A DNA stretch of 64,000 nucleotides from an uncultured Clostridia bacterium (GTDB taxonomy: Bacteria > Bacillota > Clostridia > TANB77 > CAG-508), in contig CAKOTF010000003.1 in assembly GCA_934120045.1 (NCBI GenBank), forward strand, positions 124,001 through 188,000, read 5' to 3'. Below the pieces are notes generated by a model, which was not told the DNA's origin, ran no database searches, and was given only the letters and a program-made list of their open reading frames with translations. Positions within the stretch are counted from its first letter, which is position 1. Each line of letters opens with the position of its first letter. Made by a program: the position numbers and the translations under genes. This document shows positions 8,421 to 17,018 of this stretch, one piece after another.

Positions 8421-9575
8421 TTACTTCAGAGAATTGACGATGGAAGAGAGGGTCTCAACCATCTTTTCGTTGTGAAGGAGTTCTTTGAAAGAGAAGCCAA
8501 GGGCATTGGCTTCCACCAGAGCCTGTGCATCTTCGATCACGAAGCCTTCAGCCTCAAGAGAACGAAGCTGATCACCGTATTTTTCCAGTACCTTAACGGT
8601 GTGGAAGAGAGTGGCGATGTTGCTGTTCTGTTTAGAGGTGATGTCAGGTGCGACAGAAGAGGGCTCAGGAGTGGTCTCAACTTCAGGAACTTCTTCCTCT
8701 TCGACATTTTTTTCTTCTACGACGAACTGAGGAGAAGAAACTTTGTCTTCAGGGAAGACTGCATTGATAACAGTGGTTTTCTCAGGCTGTTTCTCTTCGT
8801 AAGAAGGGAAGTCGTTTGGGTTAAGCCCTGCAAAAGGCATGTTTCCACTAGGAATCACTTCCTGAACAGGAGTGGAAGCCTTCAGTTTGAGGATAAGTTT
8901 GCCCAGTTCAGAAGCAATACTTGCCAAGGCAGATCGAGTCTGGTCTGCACATTTGATGTTCTTAAGAACATCAGCAATTTCGGTAGAGTTACCACTCGTA
9001 AGATGCTTAGCATCTTCCTCAGTCATGCTAGATGAAGTTTGACAAGCAAGATACTTGATGACAGGATGCCAGAGCTTTTTGGAGATGTTTTCCAGTTCAG
9101 TGGGGCAATTATGCAGGATGTCTGCATTGATTGCACAGAACGTGGGATGCATCTTCTGGTATCCGTTAAACAGATACACGACCAGATCTGGAATTTCTTC
9201 CTTAAGAATGCTTTCTTTACCATCCATTTTGCTGGAGGTAAAGCCCAGAATGTTCAAGGCTTTCTCTGTTTCACCAGAGATTTCCTTGGTAGACGCAGTG
9301 TCTACATTTAACTTTAGGAGAAGACTCAACACTGCGCTGAAATCACTTCTCTTATTCCGGCCATCGGCAGGATAAGTGCAAAGAAGCAGTTCCAGAGCCT
9401 TTTTAAAAGCCTCTTCGTTACGCTGGGGGGATGCAACAACCTCAGGAGATGCAACTTCAACAGTTGTCTCAGTTTTGAGGACATTAGAAGAAGCGAGCTT
9501 TTCAGCAGCTTTCTTCTTCAGGGCGTCCTGAAAAGCCTTTTTGGTGGTTGCGGACTTGCTAGTTTTCTTAGTCAT
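8421..9575 (-). CDS. Unknown 384-residue protein, foreign composition
   Basis: I do not recognise a family. GC is clearly higher than in neighbouring genes, and codons such as CTG, CTC, GCC, AAG and CAG are frequent, while the native genes use AAA, GAA and TTA. The N-terminus is Lys/Ala-rich (MTKKTSKSATTKKAFQDALK). Next come a helical domain (about residues 45-210), a Pro/Glu/Val-rich acidic linker (about 245-310) and a short helical C-terminal domain. No signal peptide or transmembrane segment is seen. The start at 9575 is chosen because an upstream in-frame ATG at 9587 overlaps its own GGAGG. It is monocistronic, with its own promoter and terminator. Confidence 0.75.
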   Translation of the reverse strand: MTKKTSKSATTKKAFQDALKKKAAEKLASSNVLKTETTVEVASPEVVASPQRNEEAFKKALELLLCTYPADGRNKRSDFSAVLSLLLKLNVDTASTKEISGETEKALNILGFTSSKMDGKESILKEEIPDLVVYLFNGYQKMHPTFCAINADILHNCPTELENISKKLWHPVIKYLACQTSSSMTEEDAKHLTSGNSTEIADVLKNIKCADQTRSALASIASELGKLILKLKASTPVQEVIPSGNMPFAGLNPNDFPSYEEKQPEKTTVINAVFPEDKVSSPQFVVEEKNVEEEEVPEVETTPEPSSVAPDITSKQNSNIATLFHTVKVLEKYGDQLRSLEAEGFVIEDAQALVEANALGFSFKELLHNEKMVETLSSIVNSLK

Positions 9576-9629
9576 AATTTCCTCCATAAAAAATAAATAA
9601 AACCCAATGTGTATAAACGATATAAATAT

Positions 9630-9658
9630 AGTATAGCACTATTTACATAATTTGTCAA
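9630..9658 (-). promoter_or_regulatory. Sigma-A promoter of the 384-residue gene
   Basis: On the reverse strand, TTGACA (plus-strand 9653-9658) and TATACT (9630-9635) are separated by 17 bp, about 40 nt before the ribosome binding site. The promoter region has host-like AT content, unlike the gene it serves. Confidence 0.8.
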
Positions 9659-9703
9659 CAAATGAACGAATATGAAAATTTAATACAAAATTTTACAAAA
9701 TAC

Positions 9704-9732
9704 TTGAAAAAATTCATTAAGATTTATATAAT
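9704..9732 (+). promoter_or_regulatory. Promoter of the DUF975 gene
   Basis: TTGAAA (9704-9709) and TATAAT (9727-9732) are spaced by 17 bp and lie 50 nt before the start codon. It diverges from the reverse-strand promoter at 9630-9658. Confidence 0.75.
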
Positions 9733-9782
9733 GTTAATAATATTATTTATAATATGAAATACAAAAGAAGGGAGGAATAAAA

Positions 9783-10604
9783 ATGGTTGCAACAGACATA
9801 AGAAAAGAAGCAAGAGAATCATTAAAAAACAAATGGGTTAAAGCTGCACTAATAATTTTTATACAAATTTTAATAACAGGATTATTAACAGGAATTGAAA
9901 AAGCTCTTGGAGATAATTCAGTATTAGCAGCAATAATATCAATTATAGAGGTTATTATAGGAATTCCATTATCATTTGGAATGGTAGCAGTATTTATAAA
10001 ATTAAAAAGAAATGAAGAAGTAAACTATTTTGATTTTATAAAAATAGGATTTGATAACTTTACTAGAGCATGGGGATTATGTTTTAGAACATTATTAAAA
10101 ATGATATTACCAATAATTTGTGTTATATTAGCAATTATGATTGTTACAATAATGTTTACTGCTGGTGGAATTGCAGGAATGGCAATGAAGGCAGGTCAAC
10201 AAGCATTAGGATTAGTAATAATTGGAATTATAATATATGTTATAGCACTTGCATATGCTGTAATAATAGGATTAAAATATGCCTTAACAATATGTATTGC
10301 ATATGATAATCCAGATATGTCTACAAAAGATGTTGTTGAAAAGAGTGCTGAATTAATGGTTGGTCATAGAGGAGATTTATTTGTATTATTATTATCATTC
10401 TTAGGTTGGGCATTATTATGCTATCTTCCATGTGTTTTAGCAACAGCTTGTGTATTAGTTCCAGTTTTGGCAATAATATTTATAGTTGGAGCTGTTTGTG
10501 GAGTATTATGCTTAGGAGCATATGTTCAAATAGCAAGAATATGTTTCTATGATGATGTTTTAAAATTAAATTCAGAAAAAACAACAGCAGAAGTTCAAGA
10601 ATAA
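9783..10604 (+). CDS. DUF975 family membrane protein
   Basis: This 273-residue integral membrane protein opens with the family's typical cytoplasmic segment (IRKEARESLKNKW), followed by about five or six hydrophobic spans: roughly residues 20-37, 45-75, 105-135, 140-165, 195-220 and 225-250. Families of this type occur widely in Firmicutes and their function is unknown. It is monocistronic, with a promoter at 9704-9732, GGGAGGAAT before ATG 9783 and a terminator directly after. Confidence 0.8.
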   Translation: MVATDIRKEARESLKNKWVKAALIIFIQILITGLLTGIEKALGDNSVLAAIISIIEVIIGIPLSFGMVAVFIKLKRNEEVNYFDFIKIGFDNFTRAWGLCFRTLLKMILPIICVILAIMIVTIMFTAGGIAGMAMKAGQQALGLVIIGIIIYVIALAYAVIIGLKYALTICIAYDNPDMSTKDVVEKSAELMVGHRGDLFVLLLSFLGWALLCYLPCVLATACVLVPVLAIIFIVGAVCGVLCLGAYVQIARICFYDDVLKLNSEKTTAEVQE

Positions 10605-10616
10605 ATAATGAAAATA

Positions 10617-10646
10617 AAATGGGATGAATTATTCATCTCATTTTTC
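10617..10646 (+). terminator. Terminator after the DUF975 gene
   Basis: ATGGGATGAA (10619-10628) pairs with TTCATCTCAT (10632-10641), with one G-U pair and a TTA loop, and is followed by a T-rich run. Confidence 0.8.
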
Positions 10647-10662
10647 TTATTTGTTTTATATA

Positions 10663-10690
10663 TTGAAAATAAAAAATAATATGATATAAT
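10663..10690 (+). promoter_or_regulatory. Promoter of ruvB
   Basis: TTGAAA (10663-10668) and TATAAT (10685-10690) are spaced by 16 bp, about 30 nt before the ruvB start codon. Confidence 0.65.
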
Positions 10691-10721
10691 ATGTACATAA
10701 ATTAAAAAATGAGGAAAAAAT

Positions 10722-11726
10722 ATGGAAGAAGAATTTAACATAAGACCAGAATTAGAAAGTCCAATAGAAGAAAAAATAGAAAATTCTCTGAGACCACAAA
10801 CATTAGATGAATATATAGGACAAACAAAAGTAAAAGAAAATATGAAAATATATATAGAAGCAGCAAAAAAAAGAGAAGAACCATTAGATCATTGCTTATT
10901 TTATGGACCACCAGGACTTGGAAAAACAACAATAGCAAATATAATAGCAAATGAAATGAAATCAAATATAAAAATCACATCAGGTCCAGCAATAGAAAGA
11001 CCAGGAGATTTAGCTGCTATTTTAACAAATTTATCTGAAAATGATGTATTATTTATAGATGAAATACACAGATTAAGTAAAAATGTAGAAGAAATACTTT
11101 ATCCAGCATTAGAAGATTTCACGTTAGATATAGTAATTGGAAAAGGGCCAAGTGCAAAATCAATAAGAATAGATTTACCTAAATTTACATTAATAGGAGC
11201 AACAACTAAAGCTGGTTCATTAACAACACCATTAAGAGATAGATTTGGAATAATTCATAAATTAGAATTATATACACCAGAAGATTTGAGTACAATTGTA
11301 ACACGTTCTGCAAAAATATTAGGAATAGACATAGATGAAAATGCCTCATATGAAATTGCAAGAAGATCAAGAGGAACACCTAGAATTGCAAATAGATTAT
11401 TAAAAAGAGTAAGAGATTATGCTGCAGTATTAGGAGATGGGAACATAACATTAAAAATAACAAAACATGCATTAAATCAACTTGAAATAGATGAAATTGG
11501 TTTAGATGAAACAGATAGGAAAATGTTAGAATTAATGATAAACCAATATCAAGGACGACCTGTTGGAGTTGAAACAATAGCAACATCATTAGGGGAAGAA
11601 GTGGATACTATTGAAGATGTATATGAGCCATATTTAATTCAAATAGGATATATTTCTAGAACACCAAGAGGAAGAATGGTAATGCCACCAGCTTATGAAC
11701 ATTTAGGATATACATTTTTAGGATAA
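10722..11726 (+). CDS. ruvB: Holliday junction helicase RuvB
   Basis: This 334-residue AAA+ motor drives branch migration of Holliday junctions together with RuvA. It has Walker A GPPGLGKTT (about residues 61-69), Walker B LFIDEIHRL, sensor region GATTKAGSLTTPLRDRFG with the arginine finger, and a C-terminal winged helix (RTPRGRMVMPPAYEHLG). Length and motifs are standard. The usual ruvA neighbour is absent, so ruvB is a stand-alone unit with its own promoter and terminator. GAGGAAAAAAT precedes ATG 10722. Confidence 0.97.
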   Translation: MEEEFNIRPELESPIEEKIENSLRPQTLDEYIGQTKVKENMKIYIEAAKKREEPLDHCLFYGPPGLGKTTIANIIANEMKSNIKITSGPAIERPGDLAAILTNLSENDVLFIDEIHRLSKNVEEILYPALEDFTLDIVIGKGPSAKSIRIDLPKFTLIGATTKAGSLTTPLRDRFGIIHKLELYTPEDLSTIVTRSAKILGIDIDENASYEIARRSRGTPRIANRLLKRVRDYAAVLGDGNITLKITKHALNQLEIDEIGLDETDRKMLELMINQYQGRPVGVETIATSLGEEVDTIEDVYEPYLIQIGYISRTPRGRMVMPPAYEHLGYTFLG

Positions 11727-11742
11727 ATTTACTATTATAATA

Positions 11743-11773
11743 AAGAAAAGTTATCATTTTGATAACTTTTCTT
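11743..11773 (+). terminator. Terminator after ruvB
   Basis: AAGAAAAGTTATC (11743-11755) pairs perfectly with GATAACTTTTCTT (11761-11773) around a 5-nt loop. The T-run is part of the stem. Confidence 0.75.
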
Positions 11774-11865
11774 ATGAATTTAAAAAAATATTTTTCTTGA
11801 AAGTATTGATAAAACTAGAGCTGAAAAAAATATTTAAAAAACTTGAAAAAAATTCAAAAAAAGTG

Positions 11866-11894
11866 TTGACAAATTTTAGATTCGGTACTATAAT
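11866..11894 (+). promoter_or_regulatory. Promoter of tRNA-Gly
   Basis: Consensus TTGACA (11866-11871) and TATAAT (11889-11894) are spaced by 17 bp, 34 nt before the mature tRNA 5' end. Confidence 0.85.
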
Positions 11895-11928
11895 AATAAA
11901 TGTCTTAAGGAGAGAGACAGAACAACAT

Positions 11929-12002
<74 letters not shown>

Positions 12003-12009
12003 AAAATTG

Positions 12010-12040
12010 AAACAAACGATAACTCGTTTGTTTTTATTTT
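12010..12040 (+). terminator. Terminator after tRNA-Gly
   Basis: AAACAAACGA (12010-12019) pairs with TCGTTTGTTT (12024-12033) around a 4-nt loop and runs into TTATTTT. It ends the short tRNA transcript. Confidence 0.8.
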
Positions 12041-12057
12041 ATCTTAGTGAGTATAAT
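12028..12057 (+). promoter_or_regulatory. Possible promoter of rpsF-ssb-rpsR
   Basis: TATAAT (12052-12057) has a weak TTGTTT (12028-12033) at 18 bp, overlapping the tRNA terminator. A 7-bp hairpin, ACTCATT (12071-12077) with AATGAGT (12085-12091), lies in the leader just before the ribosome binding site and could be a site for S6:S18 feedback. The CCG motif known from S6:S18 leaders was not seen. Confidence 0.4.
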
Positions 12058-12117
12058 ATTCACTAACCTTACTCATTCAAACAAAATGAGTTATATATCC
12101 AGAAGGAGGTGAAAATA

Positions 12118-12402
12118 ATGAATAAATACGAGAGTGTTGTCATTATTAATCCAAATGTTGATGAAGCTGGTTTAAAAGCTTTAGAAGACAAATTTACAGG
12201 ATTAATCAATGCAAATGGAAAAGTTGCTGAAGTTGAAAACATGGGTAAAAAGAAATTAGCATATGATATCAAGAAAAACAAAGAAGCATATTATATGGTA
12301 TTTAAATTCGAAGCTAACCCAACACTTATAGCAGAACTTGAAAGAGTTTATAGAATAACAGATGAAGTACTAAAATTCATCACAACAAGAAATATTGACT
12401 AA
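12118..12402 (+). CDS. rpsF: Ribosomal protein S6
   Basis: This 94-residue small-subunit protein pairs with S18 on the 30S platform. The start (NKYESVVIINPNVDE) and the rest of the fold match S6, and the length is normal. ATG 12118 is preferred over an upstream GTG at 12109, because AAGGAGG (12103-12109) is the ribosome binding site for the ATG. It is the first gene of rpsF-ssb-rpsR, an order conserved across bacteria. Confidence 0.95.
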   Translation: MNKYESVVIINPNVDEAGLKALEDKFTGLINANGKVAEVENMGKKKLAYDIKKNKEAYYMVFKFEANPTLIAELERVYRITDEVLKFITTRNID

Positions 12403-12477
12403 TTATCAATAATAGATTGTTATAACCAATCAAATTGTGGGGCCGAATTAAAGTAGAAAGGTAAAAAGGTATAAAAT

Positions 12478-12900
12478 ATGAATAAAGTAATTTTAATGGG
12501 TAGATTAACAAGAGACCCAGAAGTAAGATATACACAAACAAATAATACAGTTGTTGCATCATTCTCACTTGCAGTAAATAGAAGATTTGCTAAACAAGGT
12601 GAAGAAAGACAAGCAGATTTTATAAACATAGTTGCTTGGAGTAAATTAGGAGAATTTTGTAGCAAATACTTTAAAAAAGGTCAACAAGTAGGAATTATAG
12701 GAAGAATTCAAACAAGAACATGGGATGATGACCAAGGTCAAAAACACTATGTTACAGAAGTTGTTGCCGAAGAAGCTTATTTTGCAGATAGTAGAAGAGA
12801 TGGAGAAGGAGCAAGTTCTTCATTCGAAAATACATTTGGAAATTCAATGCCAGGTGGAACAGATTTTGAAGTATCTTCAAGTGATGACCTACCATTTTAG
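12478..12900 (+). CDS. ssb: Single-stranded DNA-binding protein
   Basis: This 140-residue SSB has an N-terminal OB fold (NKVILMGRLTRDPEVRYTQ at the start, WDDDQGQKHYVTEVVAE near the end of the fold). A short flexible region follows, and then the acidic tip SSDDLPF that docks partner proteins. It protects single-stranded DNA during replication, repair and recombination. It sits between rpsF and rpsR as usual. Confidence 0.96.
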   Translation: MNKVILMGRLTRDPEVRYTQTNNTVVASFSLAVNRRFAKQGEERQADFINIVAWSKLGEFCSKYFKKGQQVGIIGRIQTRTWDDDQGQKHYVTEVVAEEAYFADSRRDGEGASSSFENTFGNSMPGGTDFEVSSSDDLPF

Positions 12901-12919
12901 GAAGTAGGAGGAAATAGAA

Positions 12920-13207
12920 ATGGCAGACAAGAATAAAAAAAGAAATAATAACAGAAATAAAGATTATGATGATGATTTCAACCCAAAATTCAAAAAAATG
13001 AAGAAAAAGGTTTGCCCATTATGTGGTGACAAGAATTTTGTATTAGATTTCAAAAATTCTGATCAATTAAGAAAATTTGTTAATGATAAGGGAAAAATCT
13101 TACCAAGAAGAACAACAGGTGCTTGTGCTAAACATCAAAGAGATATAACACTTGCTGTTAAAAGAGCTAGACATATTGCTATATTACCATATGCAGCTAA
13201 AGATTAA
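12920..13207 (+). CDS. rpsR: Ribosomal protein S18
   Basis: This 95-residue small-subunit protein and partner of S6 has a basic, Asn-rich N-terminal extension (about 28 residues). The core starts at KKKVCPLCGDKN and ends with ARHIAILPYA. The CPLC pair plus the downstream Cys in GACAKH resemble the zinc-binding form. The gene lies 19 nt after ssb, with GTAGGAGG before the ATG. Confidence 0.95.
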   Translation: MADKNKKRNNNRNKDYDDDFNPKFKKMKKKVCPLCGDKNFVLDFKNSDQLRKFVNDKGKILPRRTTGACAKHQRDITLAVKRARHIAILPYAAKD

Positions 13208-13213
13208 TAGATT

Positions 13214-13246
13214 AAAAATTCATGAAGAAATTCATGAATTTTTTTG
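13214..13246 (+). terminator. Terminator after rpsR
   Basis: AATTCATGAA (13217-13226) pairs with TTCATGAATT (13231-13240) around a GAAA tetraloop, followed by a T-run to 13245. Confidence 0.85.
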
Positions 13247-13268
13247 CGTTAGAATCAACAAGTATATA

Positions 13269-13297
13269 TTGAAAAATGAGCCATTTTGTGATAATAT
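13269..13297 (+). promoter_or_regulatory. Possible dnaE promoter
   Basis: TTGAAA (13269-13274) and TAATAT (13292-13297) are spaced by 17 bp, about 50 nt before the dnaE start. The -10 match is only partial. Confidence 0.45.
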
Positions 13298-13346
13298 TTA
13301 GCCATAATATAAGAGAAAATTACATCAAACTAGGGAGATGAAAAAA

Positions 13347-16300
13347 ATGTCAGAATTTGTGCATTTACATATACATAGTGAATTTAGCTTATTAGATGGA
13401 GCAAATAGAATAAAAGACTTGCCAGTAAGAGCAAAAGAATTAGGAATGAAAGCAATGGCAATAACAGACCATGGAGTAATGTATGGAGCCATTGACTTTT
13501 ATAAAGCATGTAAAAAAGAAGGAATAAAACCAATAATAGGATGTGAAGTATATGTTGCACCACGTTCAAGATTTGACAAAGAACCAATAGATAAACAATA
13601 TTATCATTTAATATTATTAGCTAAAAATAATCAAGGATATAAAAACTTAAGTAAATTAGTATCAATAGGCTTTACAGAAGGATATTATTATAAACCAAGA
13701 ATAGATTTAGAAGTATTAGAAAAATATCATGAAGGATTAATATGTTTAAGTGCATGTTTAGCAGGTGCAGTAAATCAAGCACTATTAAATGGTCAAACAG
13801 AAAAAGCAGAAGAAATAGCATTATGGCATAAAAGAGTATTTGGAGAAGATTATTATATAGAAATACAAAATAATGGAATAAGAGAACAAGTATTAGCAAA
13901 CCAAAAACTTGTACAATTGGCTAGAAAATTAGACATACCATTAGTAGCAACAAATGATGCACATTATTTAAAAAGAGAAGATTCATATAGTCATGAAATT
14001 TTATTATGTATTCAAACAGGAAAAAGAATGAGTGATGAAGACAGAATGAAATTTGATACAGATGAATTATATGTAAAATCACCAGAAGAAATGAGTGAAT
14101 ATTTTTCAGCATTTCCAGATGCAATAGAAAATACAGTAAAGATTGCAGATAAATGTAATGTAGAATTTGAATTTGGACATACAATATTACCTAATTACGA
14201 TGTACCACCAGAATATCCAACACATTATGATTTCTTAAAAAAATTATGTGATGATGGAATAAAAGAAAGATATGGAGAAAATCCATCAGAAGAAATTTTG
14301 AAAAGAGCAGAATATGAAATTGGCGTAATCAAGAAAATGGGATATGTTGATTATTACCTAATAGTATGGGATTTTATACATTATGCCAAAAGCCAAGGAA
14401 TACCAGTAGGACCTGGAAGAGGATCTGGAGCAGGTTCAATACTTGCTTATGCAATTGGAATAACAGATATAGATCCAATGAAATATGGATTACTATTTGA
14501 AAGATTTTTAAATCCTGAAAGAGTAAGTATGCCAGATTTTGATGTTGACTTTTGCTATGAACATAGACAAGATGTAATAGATTATGTATCAAGAAAATAT
14601 GGACATGATCATGTATCACAGATAATAACATTTGGAACAATGGCAGCAAAAATGGTAATAAGAGATGTTGCAAGAGTATTAGATTATCCATATTCAGAAG
14701 CAGATAAATTAGCAAAAATGATACCAAATGAGATACATATAACAATTCCAAAAGCACTAGAACAAAATAGAGAATTAAAAGAATTATATGATACAGACCC
14801 AGAAGTACATAAATTATTAGAAATTGCAATGTCATTAGAAGGAATGCCAAGACAAGCATCAACACATGCTTGTGGTGTTGTAATAACAAAAGATCCTGTA
14901 GATACTTATGTTCCATTATATGTCAGAGATGGACAAATTTCGACACAATATATAATGACAACACTAGAAGAATTAGGACTTCTAAAAATGGATTTTTTAG
15001 GTTTAAGAACATTAACAGTTATACAAGACACAATAAATCTTGTAAAACAAAATAGAGGAATAGATGTTGAATTTGATAAAGACATGTCAGACCCTAGAGT
15101 ATATAAATTGTGGCAAGAAGGGAATACATCAGGAATATTCCAGTTTGAATCACAAGGTATGACAAACTTCATGAAAGAATTAAAACCAGATTGTTTAGAA
15201 GATTTAATAGCAGGAGTTTCATTATATAGACCTGGGCCAATGGATCAAATTCCAAGATATATAAGAGGAAAACAAAATCCGGGACATAATGAATATACCC
15301 ATCCAAGCTTAGAACCAATATTAAATGTAACATATGGATGTATGGTATATCAGGAACAAGTAATGCAAATAGTAAGAGATTTAGCAGGATATTCATTAGG
15401 AAGAGCAGATTTGGTCCGTAGAGCTATGGGAAAAAAGAAACTTGATGTAATGGCAAAAGAAAGAGAAGTATTTATAAATGGCCAAGTAGATGAAAATGGA
15501 AATATAATTGTACCAGGATGTGTAAGAAATGGGATTGATGCAGAATCTGCAAATAAAATATTTGATGAAATGTCTGAATTTGCAAAATATGCATTTAACA
15601 AATCACATGCAGCATGTTATGCAGTAGTAGCATATAGAACAGCATATTTAAAATCATATTATCCAGCTGAATTTATGGCATCAATGTTAAACAGTTTTTT
15701 AGGAAATCTAGATAAAGTTCCAGAATATATAGATGAATGTAAAAGAATAGGCATAAAAATATTAAAACCAGATATAAATAGTAGTAGCTCAAAATTTACA
15801 GTAGAATTTGATGAAAGTCAAGACAAGAATAATCAAATAGGACAAATTCGTTTTGGATTAGGTAGTATAAAAAATGTAGGATTACAACCAATAGATAATA
15901 TAATAAAAGATAGAAATGAGCATGGAAAATTTGAAGGATTTACAGATTTTTGCGAAAGAGTTGAAGGAGAAGCAGTAAATAAAAAATGTGTAGAAAGCTT
16001 AATAAAAGCAGGAACATTTGATGAATTTCCAGAAACAAGAGCAACATTATTAGCCTCATTTGAAGCTATAATGGATTTAGCACAAAGTTATAATAAAAAA
16101 GGAATGAATGGCCAAGTATCAATGTTTGATTTAGGTGGAGAACAAGAAGAAAACAATCTAAAAGAAATAAAATATCAGTTTTCAGAGCAAGAAGAAATGA
16201 CTGAAAACGAAAAATTATCAATGGAAAAAGAAATGCTTGGAATTTATATATCAGGACATCCACTAGAAAAGATAAAAGAACAAATAAAACAATTAACAAA

Positions 16301-16937
16301 TATATCATCAAAAGAATTAAAAGAAATTGATGAACAAAACTCTTCAGAAGAAAATGAAGAAAATAAAGTACAAGAAATACTAAAATATGAAGATGGACAA
16401 GAAGTAAAAATTGCAGGAATTATAACATCTGTAAAAAAGAAATATACAAAAAATAATAAAATAATGGCATTTGTTACAATTGAAGATTTAAATGGTTCTG
16501 CAGAAATAATAATATTTGAGCCAACATTTTTAAAATATCAAGATAAATTATTAGAAGAAAATATTATTATGATAAGAGGAAGATTAAGTATTAGAGAAGA
16601 TGATAATACAAAAATAGTAGCACAAGAAATTAGAAATTTTGGAGAAAATTTTAGTGAAAATTCAAATAAATATGAGAATAAAAAGCAAGATGTACAAAAT
16701 ACAGAAATTCAAAAGCCAAAACATCTAGTAATAGATATTACTAATATGGAAGAAACGGAAAAAGCAAAGCTAAGAGGTGCTATAAGATTCTTTAATGGAG
16801 AAAGAAATAATATACCAGTAGCAGTTAAAACAGGTGATGAAATAAAACCTTGCGGTGCAATACATTTAACAGAAGAAATCTTAAAAGAATTTGAAGAGAT
16901 TGCTGGAAAGCAGAATGTTGGTATTGACTTATATTAA
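13347..16937 (+). CDS. dnaE: DNA polymerase III alpha subunit DnaE
   Basis: This 1,196-residue replicative polymerase of the DnaE type has an N-terminal PHP domain (HLHIHSEFSLLDG near residues 6-18). The C-family polymerase core has PGRGSGAGS (about 354-362) and catalytic PDFDVDF (about 395-401). Helix-hairpin-helix and OB-fold regions follow (AGIITSVKKKYTKNNKIMAF), then a C-terminal domain. ATG 13347 is preferred to ATG 13338, which directly abuts the ribosome binding site GGGAG (13333-13337). In Firmicutes DnaE usually works with PolC; no polC is visible here. Confidence 0.96.
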   Translation: MSEFVHLHIHSEFSLLDGANRIKDLPVRAKELGMKAMAITDHGVMYGAIDFYKACKKEGIKPIIGCEVYVAPRSRFDKEPIDKQYYHLILLAKNNQGYKNLSKLVSIGFTEGYYYKPRIDLEVLEKYHEGLICLSACLAGAVNQALLNGQTEKAEEIALWHKRVFGEDYYIEIQNNGIREQVLANQKLVQLARKLDIPLVATNDAHYLKREDSYSHEILLCIQTGKRMSDEDRMKFDTDELYVKSPEEMSEYFSAFPDAIENTVKIADKCNVEFEFGHTILPNYDVPPEYPTHYDFLKKLCDDGIKERYGENPSEEILKRAEYEIGVIKKMGYVDYYLIVWDFIHYAKSQGIPVGPGRGSGAGSILAYAIGITDIDPMKYGLLFERFLNPERVSMPDFDVDFCYEHRQDVIDYVSRKYGHDHVSQIITFGTMAAKMVIRDVARVLDYPYSEADKLAKMIPNEIHITIPKALEQNRELKELYDTDPEVHKLLEIAMSLEGMPRQASTHACGVVITKDPVDTYVPLYVRDGQISTQYIMTTLEELGLLKMDFLGLRTLTVIQDTINLVKQNRGIDVEFDKDMSDPRVYKLWQEGNTSGIFQFESQGMTNFMKELKPDCLEDLIAGVSLYRPGPMDQIPRYIRGKQNPGHNEYTHPSLEPILNVTYGCMVYQEQVMQIVRDLAGYSLGRADLVRRAMGKKKLDVMAKEREVFINGQVDENGNIIVPGCVRNGIDAESANKIFDEMSEFAKYAFNKSHAACYAVVAYRTAYLKSYYPAEFMASMLNSFLGNLDKVPEYIDECKRIGIKILKPDINSSSSKFTVEFDESQDKNNQIGQIRFGLGSIKNVGLQPIDNIIKDRNEHGKFEGFTDFCERVEGEAVNKKCVESLIKAGTFDEFPETRATLLASFEAIMDLAQSYNKKGMNGQVSMFDLGGEQEENNLKEIKYQFSEQEEMTENEKLSMEKEMLGIYISGHPLEKIKEQIKQLTNISSKELKEIDEQNSSEENEENKVQEILKYEDGQEVKIAGIITSVKKKYTKNNKIMAFVTIEDLNGSAEIIIFEPTFLKYQDKLLEENIIMIRGRLSIREDDNTKIVAQEIRNFGENFSENSNKYENKKQDVQNTEIQKPKHLVIDITNMEETEKAKLRGAIRFFNGERNNIPVAVKTGDEIKPCGAIHLTEEILKEFEEIAGKQNVGIDLY

Positions 16938-17018
16938 AAAATTCTATAAAATAAAGAGTGTTAAAAATATACAAAAACTAAAAATTGTTTTTAGTTAGAT
17001 GAAAGGAATGTGATAAAC

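Noticed and set aside
8472..9375. Forward-strand ORFs opposite the 384-residue gene (for example 8472-9035)
   Set aside because: They are antisense shadows of a GC-richer gene. They lack ribosome binding sites and promoters and have Phe/Arg-rich nonsense composition.
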